Shown: one piece after another, positions 37,550 to 46,192 of the stretch
Layout: the number at the start of each line of letters is the position of its first letter
How positions within the stretch are numbered: the stretch's first letter is position 1
NCBI RefSeq assembly: GCF_001552215.1
Contig: NZ_BCQT01000019.1
Coordinates: 124,001 to 188,000 of the forward strand
DNA from: Actinomadura macra NBRC 14102
GTDB lineage: Bacteria > Actinomycetota > Actinomycetes > Streptosporangiales > Streptosporangiaceae
Direction of reading: 5' to 3'
DNA length: 64,000 nucleotides
The notes under the pieces: generated by a model
Told to the model about the DNA's origin: nothing
Seen by the model: only the letters and a program-made list of their open reading frames with translations
Databases searched by the model: none
Made by a program: the position numbers and the translations under genes

Positions 37550-37565
37550 CGCGGCACGTGCCGCG
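37550..37565. promoter_or_regulatory. 16-bp perfect palindrome upstream of the M24 peptidase
   Basis: CGCGGCACGTGCCGCG, with a central CACGTG, begins 21 bases before the peptidase start. It may be an operator or an RNA hairpin in the leader that affects translation. Confidence 0.45.
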
Positions 37566-37738
37566 CCGCGAACCGCCGCTTCCTCCTCCCTGTGACCTGG
37601 TTCTGTTACCTTCTGTACGTGTTCCGATACAGGACCGCCCGCTTCGGATACGGCACCAGGATCCCAAGAACCCGGGCGCGCCGCCGCCCCGGCCCGCCCG
37701 TCACCGCGCTACGCGGCGGCTGATCCGCGGGGCTCGGG

Positions 37739-39706
37739 ATGGACAGCGACGCCGGCACCGCCCTGGCCGCCACCGTCGAGCGCCTGCGCCTGGAGCTGGA
37801 CGCCGAGCGGCGCGGCCGCCGCGCCCGCATGGCGGTCGAGCAGGCCAAGGGCGTCCTCGCCGAACGCCTGGGCTGCGGGCTCGACACCGCCTACGACCAC
37901 CTGCTGGAGCTGGCCGCCGACACCGGCGTCGAACCCGCCACCGCGGCCGCGCTCCTCCTCGGTACCGACCCGGCCGCTCCCGCGATCCCCGCGCCCCGCA
38001 CCGCCGAGCCGCCTGCCCTCCCCGGCCCCCCGCTCCGGCCATTCGCTCCGCAAGGGCCGGAGACTTCACACGAACCCCGCCGCCCGGCGGGGCGAAGCGG
38101 GCACGGGGGTCCACACGAGCGTGAGGTCCTGGAGGGGCGCGCGGCCCAGAGCCTGCACGATTCCCAGCGCGGGCTCGAAAGCCCTGGCCGAGCCCAGCTC
38201 CGGTACGGGGCCCGCGGCTCGGCGCCGTCTCAAGCCGAGGTCGGAGCGCGGCCGGTGGAGGGAGCCGGCGAGGGGCCTCCCGAGCCCTGGCCACAGGCGG
38301 TGCTGGACGTCATGCAGGGGCCTGGCGCGTTCATGACGCCTGTGCGCGATGCGTCCGGACGGGTGGTGGAGTTCCGGGTGGAGGCGGTCAACGCCGACGC
38401 GACCGCGCTCCCGGGGCTGTTCGAGGAGTACCTCCGGGTTCTGGAGACCGGTGTCCCGCTGCGGCGCGGCCACGCGGGTGGCGGGCCCAGCGTGCGGGCG
38501 TGCCGGGTGGGCGACGGGGTCCTGGTCGGCTGGCGGTTCCACGACGACACCGCCGACCTCGCCGCGCAGCTCGCGCTGGCGCAACGGCTCGGCAACATCG
38601 GGTGGGCGCGCTGGGACCTGGCCACCGGCGACGCGCGCTGGTCCGACCAGGTCTACGAGATCTTCGGCCGGGACCGGGCCGCCGGACCGCCGCCGCTGGA
38701 CCGGCTCGCCGACCATGTCGTCCCCGCCGACCTGCCGCGGGCCGAGCATCTGTTGCGCAGCCTGCTCGCTCACCGCGAGCCCGCCGACGCCGAGCTGCGG
38801 CTGCGTGCCGGCGCGGAGGTGCGGCACGTGCGGGTGACGGCCGAGCCCGTCCTGGACCCGCTCGGTGAACCGGCGGCCCTGCACGCCGTCTTCCAGGACG
38901 TCTCCCAGCGCCGCCGCTGCGACGAGACGCTCGCCGCGACCCGCCGGCAGCTCATGCGGCAGCGCCGCCGCATCGCCGAGGAGCGGCACATCGCCGTGGA
39001 GCTGCAACGCGCGATCCTGCCGCTGCCGCGGGGGCCGCGCGCGCTGCCCGGCCTGCGCACCGCCGTCCGCTACCTGCCGGCGCGCAGCGAGACGCGCGTC
39101 GGGGGCGACTGGTACGAGGCCGCCGCCCTGTCGGACGGGGAGGTGTTCCTCGCCATCGGCGACGTGTCGGGACACGGCCTGCCCGCCGCCGCGCAGATGG
39201 CCCGGCTCCGCAACGCCCTCAGCGGCCTGACCTGCACCGGCGCCGCCCCTGACCGGCTGCTGGCGTGGCTGAACCGGCTGCTGCTGGAACGGCCGTCCCC
39301 CGACCGGCACTCCACGCCCACCGCGAGCGCCATCGCGGCCCGCTACGAGCCGGGTCCGCGCGTCCTGACGTGGGCGCAGGCCGGGCACCCGCCGCCGCTG
39401 CTGCTGCGCGGCGGACGCGCCGAACTGCTCGACCCGCCGGAGGGTGTGCTGCTCGGCGCCCTGGAGGCGCCCTGCCTGGAGCTCGCCATCACCCGCCTTG
39501 AGCACGGCGACCTGCTGCTGTTCTACACCGACGGCCTCATCGAGCGCCGCGACCGGGATCTGGCCGAGGGGTTCCGGCTGCTGCGCGCGGCCGTCGAGGA
39601 ACGCGCCGCCGCGCCCCCGGACGCGGTCATCGACCATGTCCTGCGCTCCCTCGGCGCCGCCAATCCCGACGACGACACCTGCGTCCTCGCCGTCCAGGTC
39701 GCCTAG
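37739..39706 (+). CDS. ANTAR-PAS-SpoIIE (PP2C) phosphatase
   Basis: The 655-residue signalling protein has an N-terminal ANTAR-like segment (ARMAVEQAKGVLAERLGCG, about 28-75). Low-complexity linker covers about 85-185, PAS-like domains about 185-270 and 285-390 (IGWARWDLATGDARWSDQVYE), and a C-terminal SpoIIE phosphatase (about 425-655) with VGGDWYEAA, AIGDVSGHGLPAA and FYTDGLIE. Such proteins dephosphorylate anti-anti-sigma factors; ANTAR usually binds RNA. No RNA-polymerase or anti-sigma gene is adjacent. The linker (38042-38285) has abnormal codon usage (see findings). Confidence 0.9.
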   Translation: MDSDAGTALAATVERLRLELDAERRGRRARMAVEQAKGVLAERLGCGLDTAYDHLLELAADTGVEPATAAALLLGTDPAAPAIPAPRTAEPPALPGPPLRPFAPQGPETSHEPRRPAGRSGHGGPHEREVLEGRAAQSLHDSQRGLESPGRAQLRYGARGSAPSQAEVGARPVEGAGEGPPEPWPQAVLDVMQGPGAFMTPVRDASGRVVEFRVEAVNADATALPGLFEEYLRVLETGVPLRRGHAGGGPSVRACRVGDGVLVGWRFHDDTADLAAQLALAQRLGNIGWARWDLATGDARWSDQVYEIFGRDRAAGPPPLDRLADHVVPADLPRAEHLLRSLLAHREPADAELRLRAGAEVRHVRVTAEPVLDPLGEPAALHAVFQDVSQRRRCDETLAATRRQLMRQRRRIAEERHIAVELQRAILPLPRGPRALPGLRTAVRYLPARSETRVGGDWYEAAALSDGEVFLAIGDVSGHGLPAAAQMARLRNALSGLTCTGAAPDRLLAWLNRLLLERPSPDRHSTPTASAIAARYEPGPRVLTWAQAGHPPPLLLRGGRAELLDPPEGVLLGALEAPCLELAITRLEHGDLLLFYTDGLIERRDRDLAEGFRLLRAAVEERAAAPPDAVIDHVLRSLGAANPDDDTCVLAVQVA

Positions 39707-39737
39707 AACCGTCCCACGGCCGTGCGACGATGGGCCC

Positions 39738-40658
39738 ATGAGCGGGTTGATGCTGCTGGACACGCCGTCGTTGTACTTCCGCGCCTTCTTCGGGGTGCCC
39801 GAGTCGGTGACCGCGCCGGACGGGACGCCGGTGAACGCGGTGCGCGGTCTCATCGACATGATCGCCCGGCTCGTCCAGGACCGCTCCCCCGAACGGCTCG
39901 TGTGCTGCATGGACGCCGACTGGCGGCCGGAGTTCCGGGTGGCGGCGCTGCCGTCCTACAAGGCGCACCGGGTCGCGGACGACGGCGGCGACCAGACGCC
40001 GGACGCGCTGGAGGCGCAACTGCCCGTCATCGACGCGGTACTCGACGCGTTCGGCCTGGCCAGGGTCGGTGTCGCGGGATACGAGGCCGACGACGTCATC
40101 GGGACCCTCGCGGTGCGGGGCGCGGCCGACGGCCCGGTCGACATCGTGACCGGTGACCGCGACCTGTTCCAGCTGGTCGACGACGACGGTCCCGTCGCCG
40201 TCCTGTACACCGCGCGCGGAATCAGGAACCTACAGATCATGGGCGAGAAGGAGGTCGCGGCCAAGTACGGCATCCCGGGCCGCGGCTACGGCGACTACGC
40301 GACGCTGCGCGGGGACCCCAGCGACGGTCTGCCCGGCGTGCCGGGGGTCGGCGACAAGACGGCGGCGGCGCTGGTCACCCGGTTCGGGTCCGTCGAGGGC
40401 ATCCTCGCGGCGCTGGACGCGGGCACCGACGAGGGGTTCCCGGCGGGTGCGCGGCGCCGGATGGAGGCGGCGCGCGAGTACCTGGCGTCCGCCGAGACGG
40501 TGGTGCGGGTCGTCACCGACATCGGCGCCCCCGCGCTGGCGGGGCTGGACGACCGGCTGCCGTCGGCACCGCGCGATCCGGAGGCGCTCGTCGCGCTGGC
40601 CGAGCGCTGGAACCTGGACGGTCCCGTGAACCGCCTCCTGAACGCCCTCGCGCGCTGA
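39738..40658 (+). CDS. 5'-3' exonuclease (Pol I-like FEN nuclease)
   Basis: The 306-residue stand-alone nuclease has PIN-like motifs MLLDTPSLYFRAFFG, CCMDADWRPEFR, GYEADDVIGTLA and VTGDRDLFQLV supplying acidic metal ligands, and the helix-hairpin-helix GLPGVPGVGDKTAAALV. It resembles the 5' nuclease domain of DNA polymerase I and removes flaps or RNA primers. The ATG lies 31 bases after the SpoIIE gene stop on the same strand. Confidence 0.93.
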   Translation: MSGLMLLDTPSLYFRAFFGVPESVTAPDGTPVNAVRGLIDMIARLVQDRSPERLVCCMDADWRPEFRVAALPSYKAHRVADDGGDQTPDALEAQLPVIDAVLDAFGLARVGVAGYEADDVIGTLAVRGAADGPVDIVTGDRDLFQLVDDDGPVAVLYTARGIRNLQIMGEKEVAAKYGIPGRGYGDYATLRGDPSDGLPGVPGVGDKTAAALVTRFGSVEGILAALDAGTDEGFPAGARRRMEAAREYLASAETVVRVVTDIGAPALAGLDDRLPSAPRDPEALVALAERWNLDGPVNRLLNALAR

Positions 40659-40984
40659 GGGGGCGTCTGCCCCACCCGGTACCGTGAGCTGGGGACTTGA
40701 CTCTCACCTGGTCCACTGTGTCAGGTGACGCAGACAGGGCGGGTCCGCGAGTGCAGCCTTGCGTTCGATGAGGGGCTTTGCTTGGGACCATGCACCTGGC
40801 ACGGACACCGCCGCGGGAGAGGCCATGACGAGCGCCCGCGCCGTGGCGGCCGCATGAGCGGACTGGTATCCGCGGCACTGGGCCTCACTGCCCCACTCCC
40901 CCCACATGCCGCGGGTACCGGTTCACCTGGCGGCACGTCCGCGCTTCGACCGGCGGGCCCCGGCCCAGAAAGCGGATCCCCCTC
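40659..40984. other. Intergenic region before the Crp-type regulator
   Basis: 326 bases. An open frame (40725-40988) ends in GTGA overlap with the regulator start, but it lacks codon bias, uses rare codons and has no ribosome site. The notable element is the inverted repeat at 40704-40728. No terminator was identified. Confidence 0.4.
40704..40728. promoter_or_regulatory. Inverted repeat TCACCTG-N11-CAGGTGA
   Basis: Seven-base arms 11 bases apart, just downstream of TTGACT (40697-40702), about 260 bp upstream of the Crp-type gene. It is a plausible regulator operator. Confidence 0.45.
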
Positions 40985-41701
40985 GTGAGCGAAAGGACCG
41001 ACCCCGCCGCCACGCTGCAGCGCGGCGAGGGATTTTGGGATGACCTCGACGGCCCGCAGCGCACGACGCTGCGGCAGGTCGCGCGGCCGCGCCACTACCA
41101 GCCGCGGATGCCGCTGTGCTACCAGGGCGAGGAATCCGACCACATCATCATCGTCGAGAGCGGATGGGCGAAGGTGACCTCCTCCACCGCCGACGGGCAC
41201 GAGGTGGTGCTGGCGGTGCGCGGGCCGGGCGACCTGGTGTGCGAGAGCGCGGTACTCGGCAGGCGGGGGCGGTCGGCGACCGTCACCGCGCTCAGCCCGA
41301 TCCGGGCACTGGTGGTGCCCGCGGCGCGCTTCACCGGGTTCCTGGACGCTCATCCCAGCGTGTGGCTGCTGGTCAGCGGCACGTTCGTGCGGCGGCTGGA
41401 CGACGCTGACCGGCGCCTGCAGGCGCACGTGTCGGCCCGCGGGGCGCGGCGGCTGGCGCTGCTGCTGACCGAGCTCGCCGAGCTGTCGACGCGGCACTGC
41501 CCGCCGGCGGCGGACGGCCGGATCGACATCGCGCCGCCGCTGTCCCAGGAGGAGCTGGGCAGCTGGATGGACGCCTCGCGCGAGACCGTCGCACGCGCCC
41601 TGAACAGCCTGCGCCGCAAGAACCTGGTCAGCACCGGATGGCGGAGGATCAGCGTCGTGGACCTCCCCGGCCTGCGCGCCTTCGCCCATGGGCAGGACTG
41701 A
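40985..41701 (+). CDS. Crp/Fnr family transcriptional regulator
   Basis: The 238-residue regulator has an N-terminal cyclic-nucleotide-binding-like barrel (MPLCYQGEESDHIIIVESGW) and a C-terminal winged helix (LSQEELGSWMDASRETVARAL, about 190-210). The barrel lacks a clear cAMP phosphate cassette (RxAxxxA), and no Cys cluster for an iron-sulphur sensor is present, so the ligand is unknown. The GTG start has a weak AAAGCGGATC upstream. It is followed by a convergent small membrane gene. Confidence 0.88.
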   Translation: MSERTDPAATLQRGEGFWDDLDGPQRTTLRQVARPRHYQPRMPLCYQGEESDHIIIVESGWAKVTSSTADGHEVVLAVRGPGDLVCESAVLGRRGRSATVTALSPIRALVVPAARFTGFLDAHPSVWLLVSGTFVRRLDDADRRLQAHVSARGARRLALLLTELAELSTRHCPPAADGRIDIAPPLSQEELGSWMDASRETVARALNSLRRKNLVSTGWRRISVVDLPGLRAFAHGQD

Positions 41702-41718
41702 CGACCATCGGCACCGTC

Positions 41719-41738
41719 CTTTACGTTGTAGATTTCTT
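41719..41738. promoter_or_regulatory. Second copy of the TTTAC(A/G)TTGTAGAT motif
   Basis: CTTTACGTTGTAGATTTCTT differs at one position in the core from the 15771 site. Here it lies between convergent stop codons, which argues against a promoter role. Confidence 0.25.
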
Positions 41739-41925
41739 AGCGCCGTCGCCGGGAGGAGCGGCGGGCGCGCCAGTCGGTACCGGCACCGACACCGGCGAGG
41801 TGCAGCGCGAGCAGCAGCAGGCCGAGGGTGATCAGCGTCTGGTAGTCCAGGGCGTCCGAGGTGACGTCGGCGAGGTCGAAGAGCAGGGCGAGAACGAAGA
41901 CGATCGCGGCGACGATCGCGAGCAT
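41737..41925 (-). CDS. Small two-helix membrane protein
   Basis: The 62-residue protein has hydrophobic segments LAIVAAIVFVLALLFDLA and TLITLGLLLLALHLAGVG, then an Arg-rich tail. A near-ideal GGAGGTCCGCC ribosome site precedes the ATG, and third positions are strongly G/C. Function unknown; it is probably real because of the ribosome site. Confidence 0.7.
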   Translation of the reverse strand: MLAIVAAIVFVLALLFDLADVTSDALDYQTLITLGLLLLALHLAGVGAGTDWRARRSSRRRR

Positions 41926-42097
41926 GGCGGACCTCCGGTCGGTCGGGGGCGCGGGCGCCCCGAGGGGTGCCTACCGGATGTCCAGCACCGCCCCCACCAA
42001 ACCGAACCCCCGTTTCGGACACCCGCAATACCCCTCATGGGCCCTCCGGTCCGTCCGCCGGGGGCGGGAGAGGGGCCACCACAGCGCTCGGCCGATC

Positions 42098-42133
42098 ACT
42101 GACCCGCCCACTGACGCGCCCACTGACGCGCCC
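42098..42133. repeat. Three 12-bp tandem repeats upstream of the sirtuin gene
   Basis: ACTGACCCGCCC then ACTGACGCGCCC twice, ending 28 bp before the sirtuin ATG. Each 12-bp step is about one helical turn, so it could be a repeated binding site or slippage product. Confidence 0.7.
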
Positions 42134-42161
42134 ATCGCCGCGCGTCGGGCACCATGGAGAG

Positions 42162-43064
42162 ATGACGCAGGTGGTGGACGGGACGGCGGAGGCGGCCGGG
42201 CGGGCCGGGGCGGCGGTCGCCGGGCCCGGGCTGCGGGTGCTGGCGGATCTTGTGGCGGACGGCGACGTGGTGGTGATGAGCGGCGCCGGCCTGTCCACCG
42301 AGTCGGGAATCCCGGACTATCGCGGTGAGACCGGGCGGCGGCGCCGGGCGGAGCCGATGACCTATCAGCGGTTCACCAGCAGCGCCGAGGCGCGACGCCG
42401 CTATTGGGCGCGCAGCCATCTCGGGTGGCGGCACATCGCCCGCGCCCGTCCGAACGCCGGGCACCGCGCGGTCGCCGCGTTGCAGGGCCGCGGGCTGGTC
42501 CGCGGGATCATCACCCAGAACGTCGACGGCCTGCACCAGGCCGCCGGCGCGCGGGACGTGGTGGAGTTGCACGGCGGCCTGGACCGGGTGGTGTGCCTGG
42601 CCTGCGGCGACCGGACGCCGCGCGAGCACCTGGAGCGGCGGCTGCGCGACGCCAACCCCGGCTGGGAGGGGCGGGCCGAGGCCGTCAACCCCGACGGCGA
42701 CGCCGTCCTGGACGACGTGGCCGTGGCGGCGTTCCGGATGGTGGACTGCGACCGGTGCGGCGGCCCGCTGAAACCCGACGTGGTGTTCTTCGGCGAGAAC
42801 GTACCGCCCGCCCGTGTCCAGGAGTGCTTCGCGCTGACCGGGGGCGCCGGGGCGCTGCTGGTCCTCGGGTCGTCGCTGACGGTGCTGTCGGGGTACCGGT
42901 TCGTCCGGCACGCGGCGGGCCTCGACATCCCGGTCGGGATCGTCAACCAGGGCGCCACCCGCGGTGACGCCCACGCGCTCGTCACCGTGGACATGCCGCT
43001 CGGCCGGGCGCTCGCCGGGCTGCTGGCGGAGCTCGGCCCGACCGGGCCCGCCGAAAAGGGGTGA
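42162..43064 (+). CDS. Sir2-family NAD-dependent deacylase
   Basis: The 300-residue sirtuin has NAD-binding GAGLSTESGIPDYRG, ITQNVDGLH and the catalytic histidine in VVELHGGL. The zinc ribbon is CLACG and CDRCGG, and GSSLTVLSGYRFV closes the fold. It removes acyl groups from protein lysines and makes O-acetyl-ADP-ribose. The spacing between the two zinc pairs is long (about 60 residues). Start ATG is the one with GGAGAG just before it; spacing is short, so the start is not secure. Confidence 0.92.
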   Translation: MTQVVDGTAEAAGRAGAAVAGPGLRVLADLVADGDVVVMSGAGLSTESGIPDYRGETGRRRRAEPMTYQRFTSSAEARRRYWARSHLGWRHIARARPNAGHRAVAALQGRGLVRGIITQNVDGLHQAAGARDVVELHGGLDRVVCLACGDRTPREHLERRLRDANPGWEGRAEAVNPDGDAVLDDVAVAAFRMVDCDRCGGPLKPDVVFFGENVPPARVQECFALTGGAGALLVLGSSLTVLSGYRFVRHAAGLDIPVGIVNQGATRGDAHALVTVDMPLGRALAGLLAELGPTGPAEKG

Positions 43065-43119
43065 TCATGCGCCTTCGCCCCGCTACGGTGATCCCTTCGC
43101 GGGCGATGAGGGGATCGGC

Positions 43120-43815
43120 ATGGGGATCGGTGCGCAGGAGGTCGCGGAGTACGTGGCCCGGATGCTGGGCGAGGGGCACGGCCTGCCCGTGACCAGGGAC
43201 GGGGCCGTGGTGGAGGTCACCGGGACGGGCGTGCGCGTCGCCGTCGCCGAGCCCGAGACGTACATGGACGGCCGCAGCATCCGGGTGCCCATCGGGGTGG
43301 CGCATCCGAGCTGGGACGGGATGTTCGCCTGGGACCAGACGGTGGGGGTCGGCGGCGGCGAGCGGCACCCGGTGGCCGAGGCCCTGGACGGGTGGGCGCA
43401 CAACGTCTTCCCGGTGTTCGCCGCCCCGCTGCTGCCCTCGTCCGACCTGGCCCGCAACGCCGCCGCGATACCGCTCACGAGCGGCGACCGGACGGCGGAC
43501 GTCTACTACGGGCCGCTGGCGTTCCGGGACTTCGGCGGGCTGGCGCCGGCGGTGCGGGCCGCGGCGGCGGAGCGTCCGCCGACGATGGTCGTGGTGCAGG
43601 AGCTGTTCGGCGGTTTCGCGCTGCCCGACCGGCCCCTGTGGCTGTACACGTTCTGTGCGCGGATGCCCGACGGTCCCGTGACCGAGGTGACGCTGCTCAA
43701 CGGGGACAGCAGCGGGTCGTTCGGGCACGTCGCCGACCATCTGCCCTGGGAGGGGCACGGCTCGGTCAAGTCGTGGGCGCTGGTCATGCCGCGCCCGGCC
43801 GGGCACGGCGGCTAG
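43120..43815 (+). CDS. Conserved hypothetical protein (SUKH/DUF6348-like)
   Basis: The 231-residue cytosolic protein has no signal or membrane span. Noticeable segments are MDGRSIRVPIGVAHPSWDG, WAHNVFPVFAAPLLP, and TEVTLLNGDSSGSFGHVADH. It resembles DUF6348-type actinobacterial proteins, but I am not sure of the family. The ATG follows GATGAGGGGATCGGC, 55 bases beyond the sirtuin stop, so the two may be co-transcribed. Confidence 0.65.
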   Translation: MGIGAQEVAEYVARMLGEGHGLPVTRDGAVVEVTGTGVRVAVAEPETYMDGRSIRVPIGVAHPSWDGMFAWDQTVGVGGGERHPVAEALDGWAHNVFPVFAAPLLPSSDLARNAAAIPLTSGDRTADVYYGPLAFRDFGGLAPAVRAAAAERPPTMVVVQELFGGFALPDRPLWLYTFCARMPDGPVTEVTLLNGDSSGSFGHVADHLPWEGHGSVKSWALVMPRPAGHGG

Positions 43816-43990
43816 GACGGGTTCGGCCCCAGCGGCGGCTTGCAGGGGCCGGCCGGCCCCGAGGACCAGCCGGGGCACGGCGCCGGCCGGCTGCGGGCGG
43901 CTGCGGGCGGCCTTGACGGGCGCCGCCGCCGCGTCCGACGATGCGGGTGATCAACAACGCCGTTGGTCGGGACGAGCGGAGGCGACGCCG

Positions 43991-44662
43991 GTGACGGGGA
44001 CAGGGATGAGCGGGACGGGGCCGGGCGAGATCGCACCCGACGGCTCGGCGGTCGAGTTCTACGCCGCGATGCCGTTCGACGAGCGCAGCGCGGCGCTGGT
44101 GCACGGCGCCCTTGCGCCCGGGACGGCGATCCTCGAACTGGGGGCGGGCACGGGCCGGGTCACCGCTCCCCTCCTGGCCCTCGGCCACCCGGTGACGGCG
44201 GTGGACGACTCGCCGGAGATGCTCGCCCACATCCAGGGCGCGACGACGGTGCACTCGGCGATCCAGGATCTGGACCTGCCGGACCGGTTCGGCTGTGTGC
44301 TGATGATGTCGTACCTGGTCAACTACGGCGACCGGGAGGCGCTGCTGCGTGCCTGCCGCCGGCACGCCGCACCGGACGGGCTGGTGATCCTGCAGCGCGA
44401 GACCCTCGAGTGGGAGGAGGGCAGCCCGCGCGATTGGTCGCACGACGGCATCGACTTCCGGGTGACGCAGGTGGAGCCGCGGGGGCCCGGCGCCGTCGCG
44501 GCGACGATCGAGTACCGGATGGGCGGGCGGCGCTGGACACACTCGTTCACCTCGCGGCGGCTCGACGACGACCAGCTGCCCGCCGCGCTGGAGGCCGCGG
44601 GCCTGCGCTTCGACCGCTTCCTCGACGACACCGGCGGGTGGGTGGCCGCCCGTCCGGCGTGA
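43991..44662 (+). CDS. Class I SAM-dependent methyltransferase
   Basis: The 223-residue Rossmann methyltransferase has motif I AILELGAGTGRVTAPLL, an acidic motif II VTAVDDSPEM, and VLMMSYLVNYGDREALL in the motif III-IV region. GTG start with AGCGGAGG ten bases before it; a promoter-like TTGACG-18-GACGAT (43913-43942) lies upstream. The substrate is unknown. A hairpin at 44678-44702 follows. Confidence 0.88.
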   Translation: MTGTGMSGTGPGEIAPDGSAVEFYAAMPFDERSAALVHGALAPGTAILELGAGTGRVTAPLLALGHPVTAVDDSPEMLAHIQGATTVHSAIQDLDLPDRFGCVLMMSYLVNYGDREALLRACRRHAAPDGLVILQRETLEWEEGSPRDWSHDGIDFRVTQVEPRGPGAVAATIEYRMGGRRWTHSFTSRRLDDDQLPAALEAAGLRFDRFLDDTGGWVAARPA

Positions 44663-44677
44663 GGCTCCCCTCTGGAG

Positions 44678-44702
44678 CGCCGGCGCGTCCACCGCGCCGG
44701 CG
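44678..44702 (+). terminator. Terminator hairpin after the methyltransferase
   Basis: Ten-base perfect stem (44678-44687 with 44693-44702) around a five-base loop, 16 bases after the stop. Confidence 0.7.
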
Positions 44703-44717
44703 GTGCCGTGGCGGTCT

Positions 44718-44744
44718 TGACCTCCGCCTGACCTCCGCCTGACC
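44718..44744 (+). repeat. 11-bp direct repeats (TGACCTCCGCC), possible activator site
   Basis: TGACCTCCGCC occurs twice at 11-bp spacing with a third TGACC start. Heptamers every 11 bp are the layout of SARP or PhoP activator sites. It lies about 75 bp before the DUF1440-like gene. Confidence 0.5.
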
Positions 44745-44816
44745 GGCGCCGGGGCTTGGTCCGGGACGGACGGGGCAGGTCCGTGGGCGGGCTCAGAAGA
44801 GATCGGGGAGGTGGAC

Positions 44817-45419
44817 GTGGCGCCACTGGGGGTGAACACGGGACGCGGCGCGATCATCCGGGCGGGCGCGCGCGGGCTGGTCGCCGCGATGGCGATGACG
44901 GGCGTCCGCACCGTGACGGCGGCGGTCGGCCCGCACGAGAGGACCCCGCCCGAGGCGATCGTGGAGGAGCACCTGCCGGTCGTGCACCGGCTTCCCGAAC
45001 GGTACCGGGATGCGATCATCGAGCTCGTGCACTGGGCGTACGGGACGACCGGCGGCGTCGTGTTCGGGGTGCTGCCCTCCCGGGTGCGGGCGCATCCCGC
45101 GGCGGGCCCGGCCTACGGGCTGGCGATCTGGCTGGGGTTCGAGACCGGTGTCGCGCCGGCCCTCGGGGTGCGGTCCGTGCGCGAGCGGGGCGTCGTGTGG
45201 CGGGTCGTGGTCGCGCTGGACCACGTCCTGTACGGGGTCGTCGTCGCGGGACGGCTCGCCCCCGTGCGGCCCGCCGCCCGCAGGCCCGCCCTGCGGCGGA
45301 TCATCAGCGGACGGCGGGCCGGCGGGCCGCGCCCGTTCGCGCGTCAGGCGTCGCGGCGCTTCAGCAGGACGGCGGCAACCATGAGGAGCAGGGCCGTCCA
45401 CAGGGCGAAGACACCGTAG
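44817..45419 (+). CDS. DUF1440/YagU-like membrane protein
   Basis: The 200-residue protein has an N-terminal hydrophobic segment (GLVAAMAMTGVRTVTAAV), a central YRDAIIELVHWAYGTTGGVVFGVLP and WRVVVALDHVLYGVVVA, resembling DUF1440/YagU inner-membrane proteins. The GTG six codons after GGGGAGG is preferred; an earlier GTG at 44811 is possible. Its last 76 bases overlap the convergent permease gene, so the basic C-terminal tail (about 25 residues) may be fortuitous. Function unknown. Confidence 0.6.
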   Translation: MAPLGVNTGRGAIIRAGARGLVAAMAMTGVRTVTAAVGPHERTPPEAIVEEHLPVVHRLPERYRDAIIELVHWAYGTTGGVVFGVLPSRVRAHPAAGPAYGLAIWLGFETGVAPALGVRSVRERGVVWRVVVALDHVLYGVVVAGRLAPVRPAARRPALRRIISGRRAGGPRPFARQASRRFSRTAATMRSRAVHRAKTP

Positions 45420-46192
45420 CCCTGCCAGGGTGTGAGCAGGTCGTCCTTGCCCTGGTGGGCCTGGGCGATGAGGTGCCCCGCCTCGGACGGCAGGTAGGCG
45501 TGGACGTGGTCGCCGATGCTGCCCGGCAGCAGCGCGGTGAGCGGCGCGAGCACCAGCACGAACCCGATCACGCCGGTGATGCCGCCGGCGGGGTGCCGGA
45601 CGATCGCGCCGACGGCCATGGCGAACAGGCCGAGCATCGCCAGGTACAGCCCGCCGCCCACGACCGCGCGCAGCACGCCGGTGTCGCCGAGCGACACCGA
45701 GACCTTGTCGTTGAGGAACGCGGCGCCGATGAAGAACGAGGCGAAGGAGACCGCCACCCCGAGGACGAGCACCAGCAGCGCGAACACCGCGGCCTTGGCC
45801 CACAGCATCGGCAGCCGCCCGGGCACGGCGAGGAGGCTGGCGCGGATCATCCCGGTGGAGTACTCCGAGGCGATCACCAGCACGCCGAGCACGCACACGG
45901 TCAGCTGGCTGAGGAAGAACCCGCTCCCGAGGATCATGCTGGTGGGGTCGGCGATGATGGACGCGCGGTCGGACTCCTCGGTCTTGTCCCACTGCCCGAC
46001 GGTGAGGCCGACGAACAGGGCGGTGAAGCCGAGGTCGAGGACGACCAGCAGGATCAGCGACCAGAACGTCGAGCGAACCGAGCGGATCTTCGTCCATTCG
46101 GCGAGCATGAGCCGCCCGAAGGCCTTGCCGCGCGACGCGGTGGGCCCGGGAGGTGCCGGGGGCGTGGCGGGGGTGGCGGTGACGGCGGTCAT
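45344..46192 (-). CDS. ABC-2 permease
   Basis: The 282-residue permease begins with LMLAEWTKIRSVRSTFW, the motif shared with the exporter at the left edge of the window. It has about six helices and ends in LLKRRDA, again as in that exporter. Its ATG overlaps the stop of the ATPase gene (ATGA). The substrate is unknown. Unlike 604-2058 it has no large insert. Confidence 0.9.
   Translation of the reverse strand: MTAVTATPATPPAPPGPTASRGKAFGRLMLAEWTKIRSVRSTFWSLILLVVLDLGFTALFVGLTVGQWDKTEESDRASIIADPTSMILGSGFFLSQLTVCVLGVLVIASEYSTGMIRASLLAVPGRLPMLWAKAAVFALLVLVLGVAVSFASFFIGAAFLNDKVSVSLGDTGVLRAVVGGGLYLAMLGLFAMAVGAIVRHPAGGITGVIGFVLVLAPLTALLPGSIGDHVHAYLPSEAGHLIAQAHQGKDDLLTPWQGYGVFALWTALLLMVAAVLLKRRDA

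Noticed and set aside
40725..40988. Small frame ending in GTGA overlap with the Crp-type gene
   Set aside because: No ribosome site, no G/C third-position bias, rare codons; overlap considered chance.
42098..42133. Possible CRISPR-like array
   Set aside because: Units of 12 bp without spacers; simple tandem repeat.
43913..43990. TTG start extending the methyltransferase
   Set aside because: That TTG is part of a promoter-like TTGACG; the internal GTG has a clear ribosome site.
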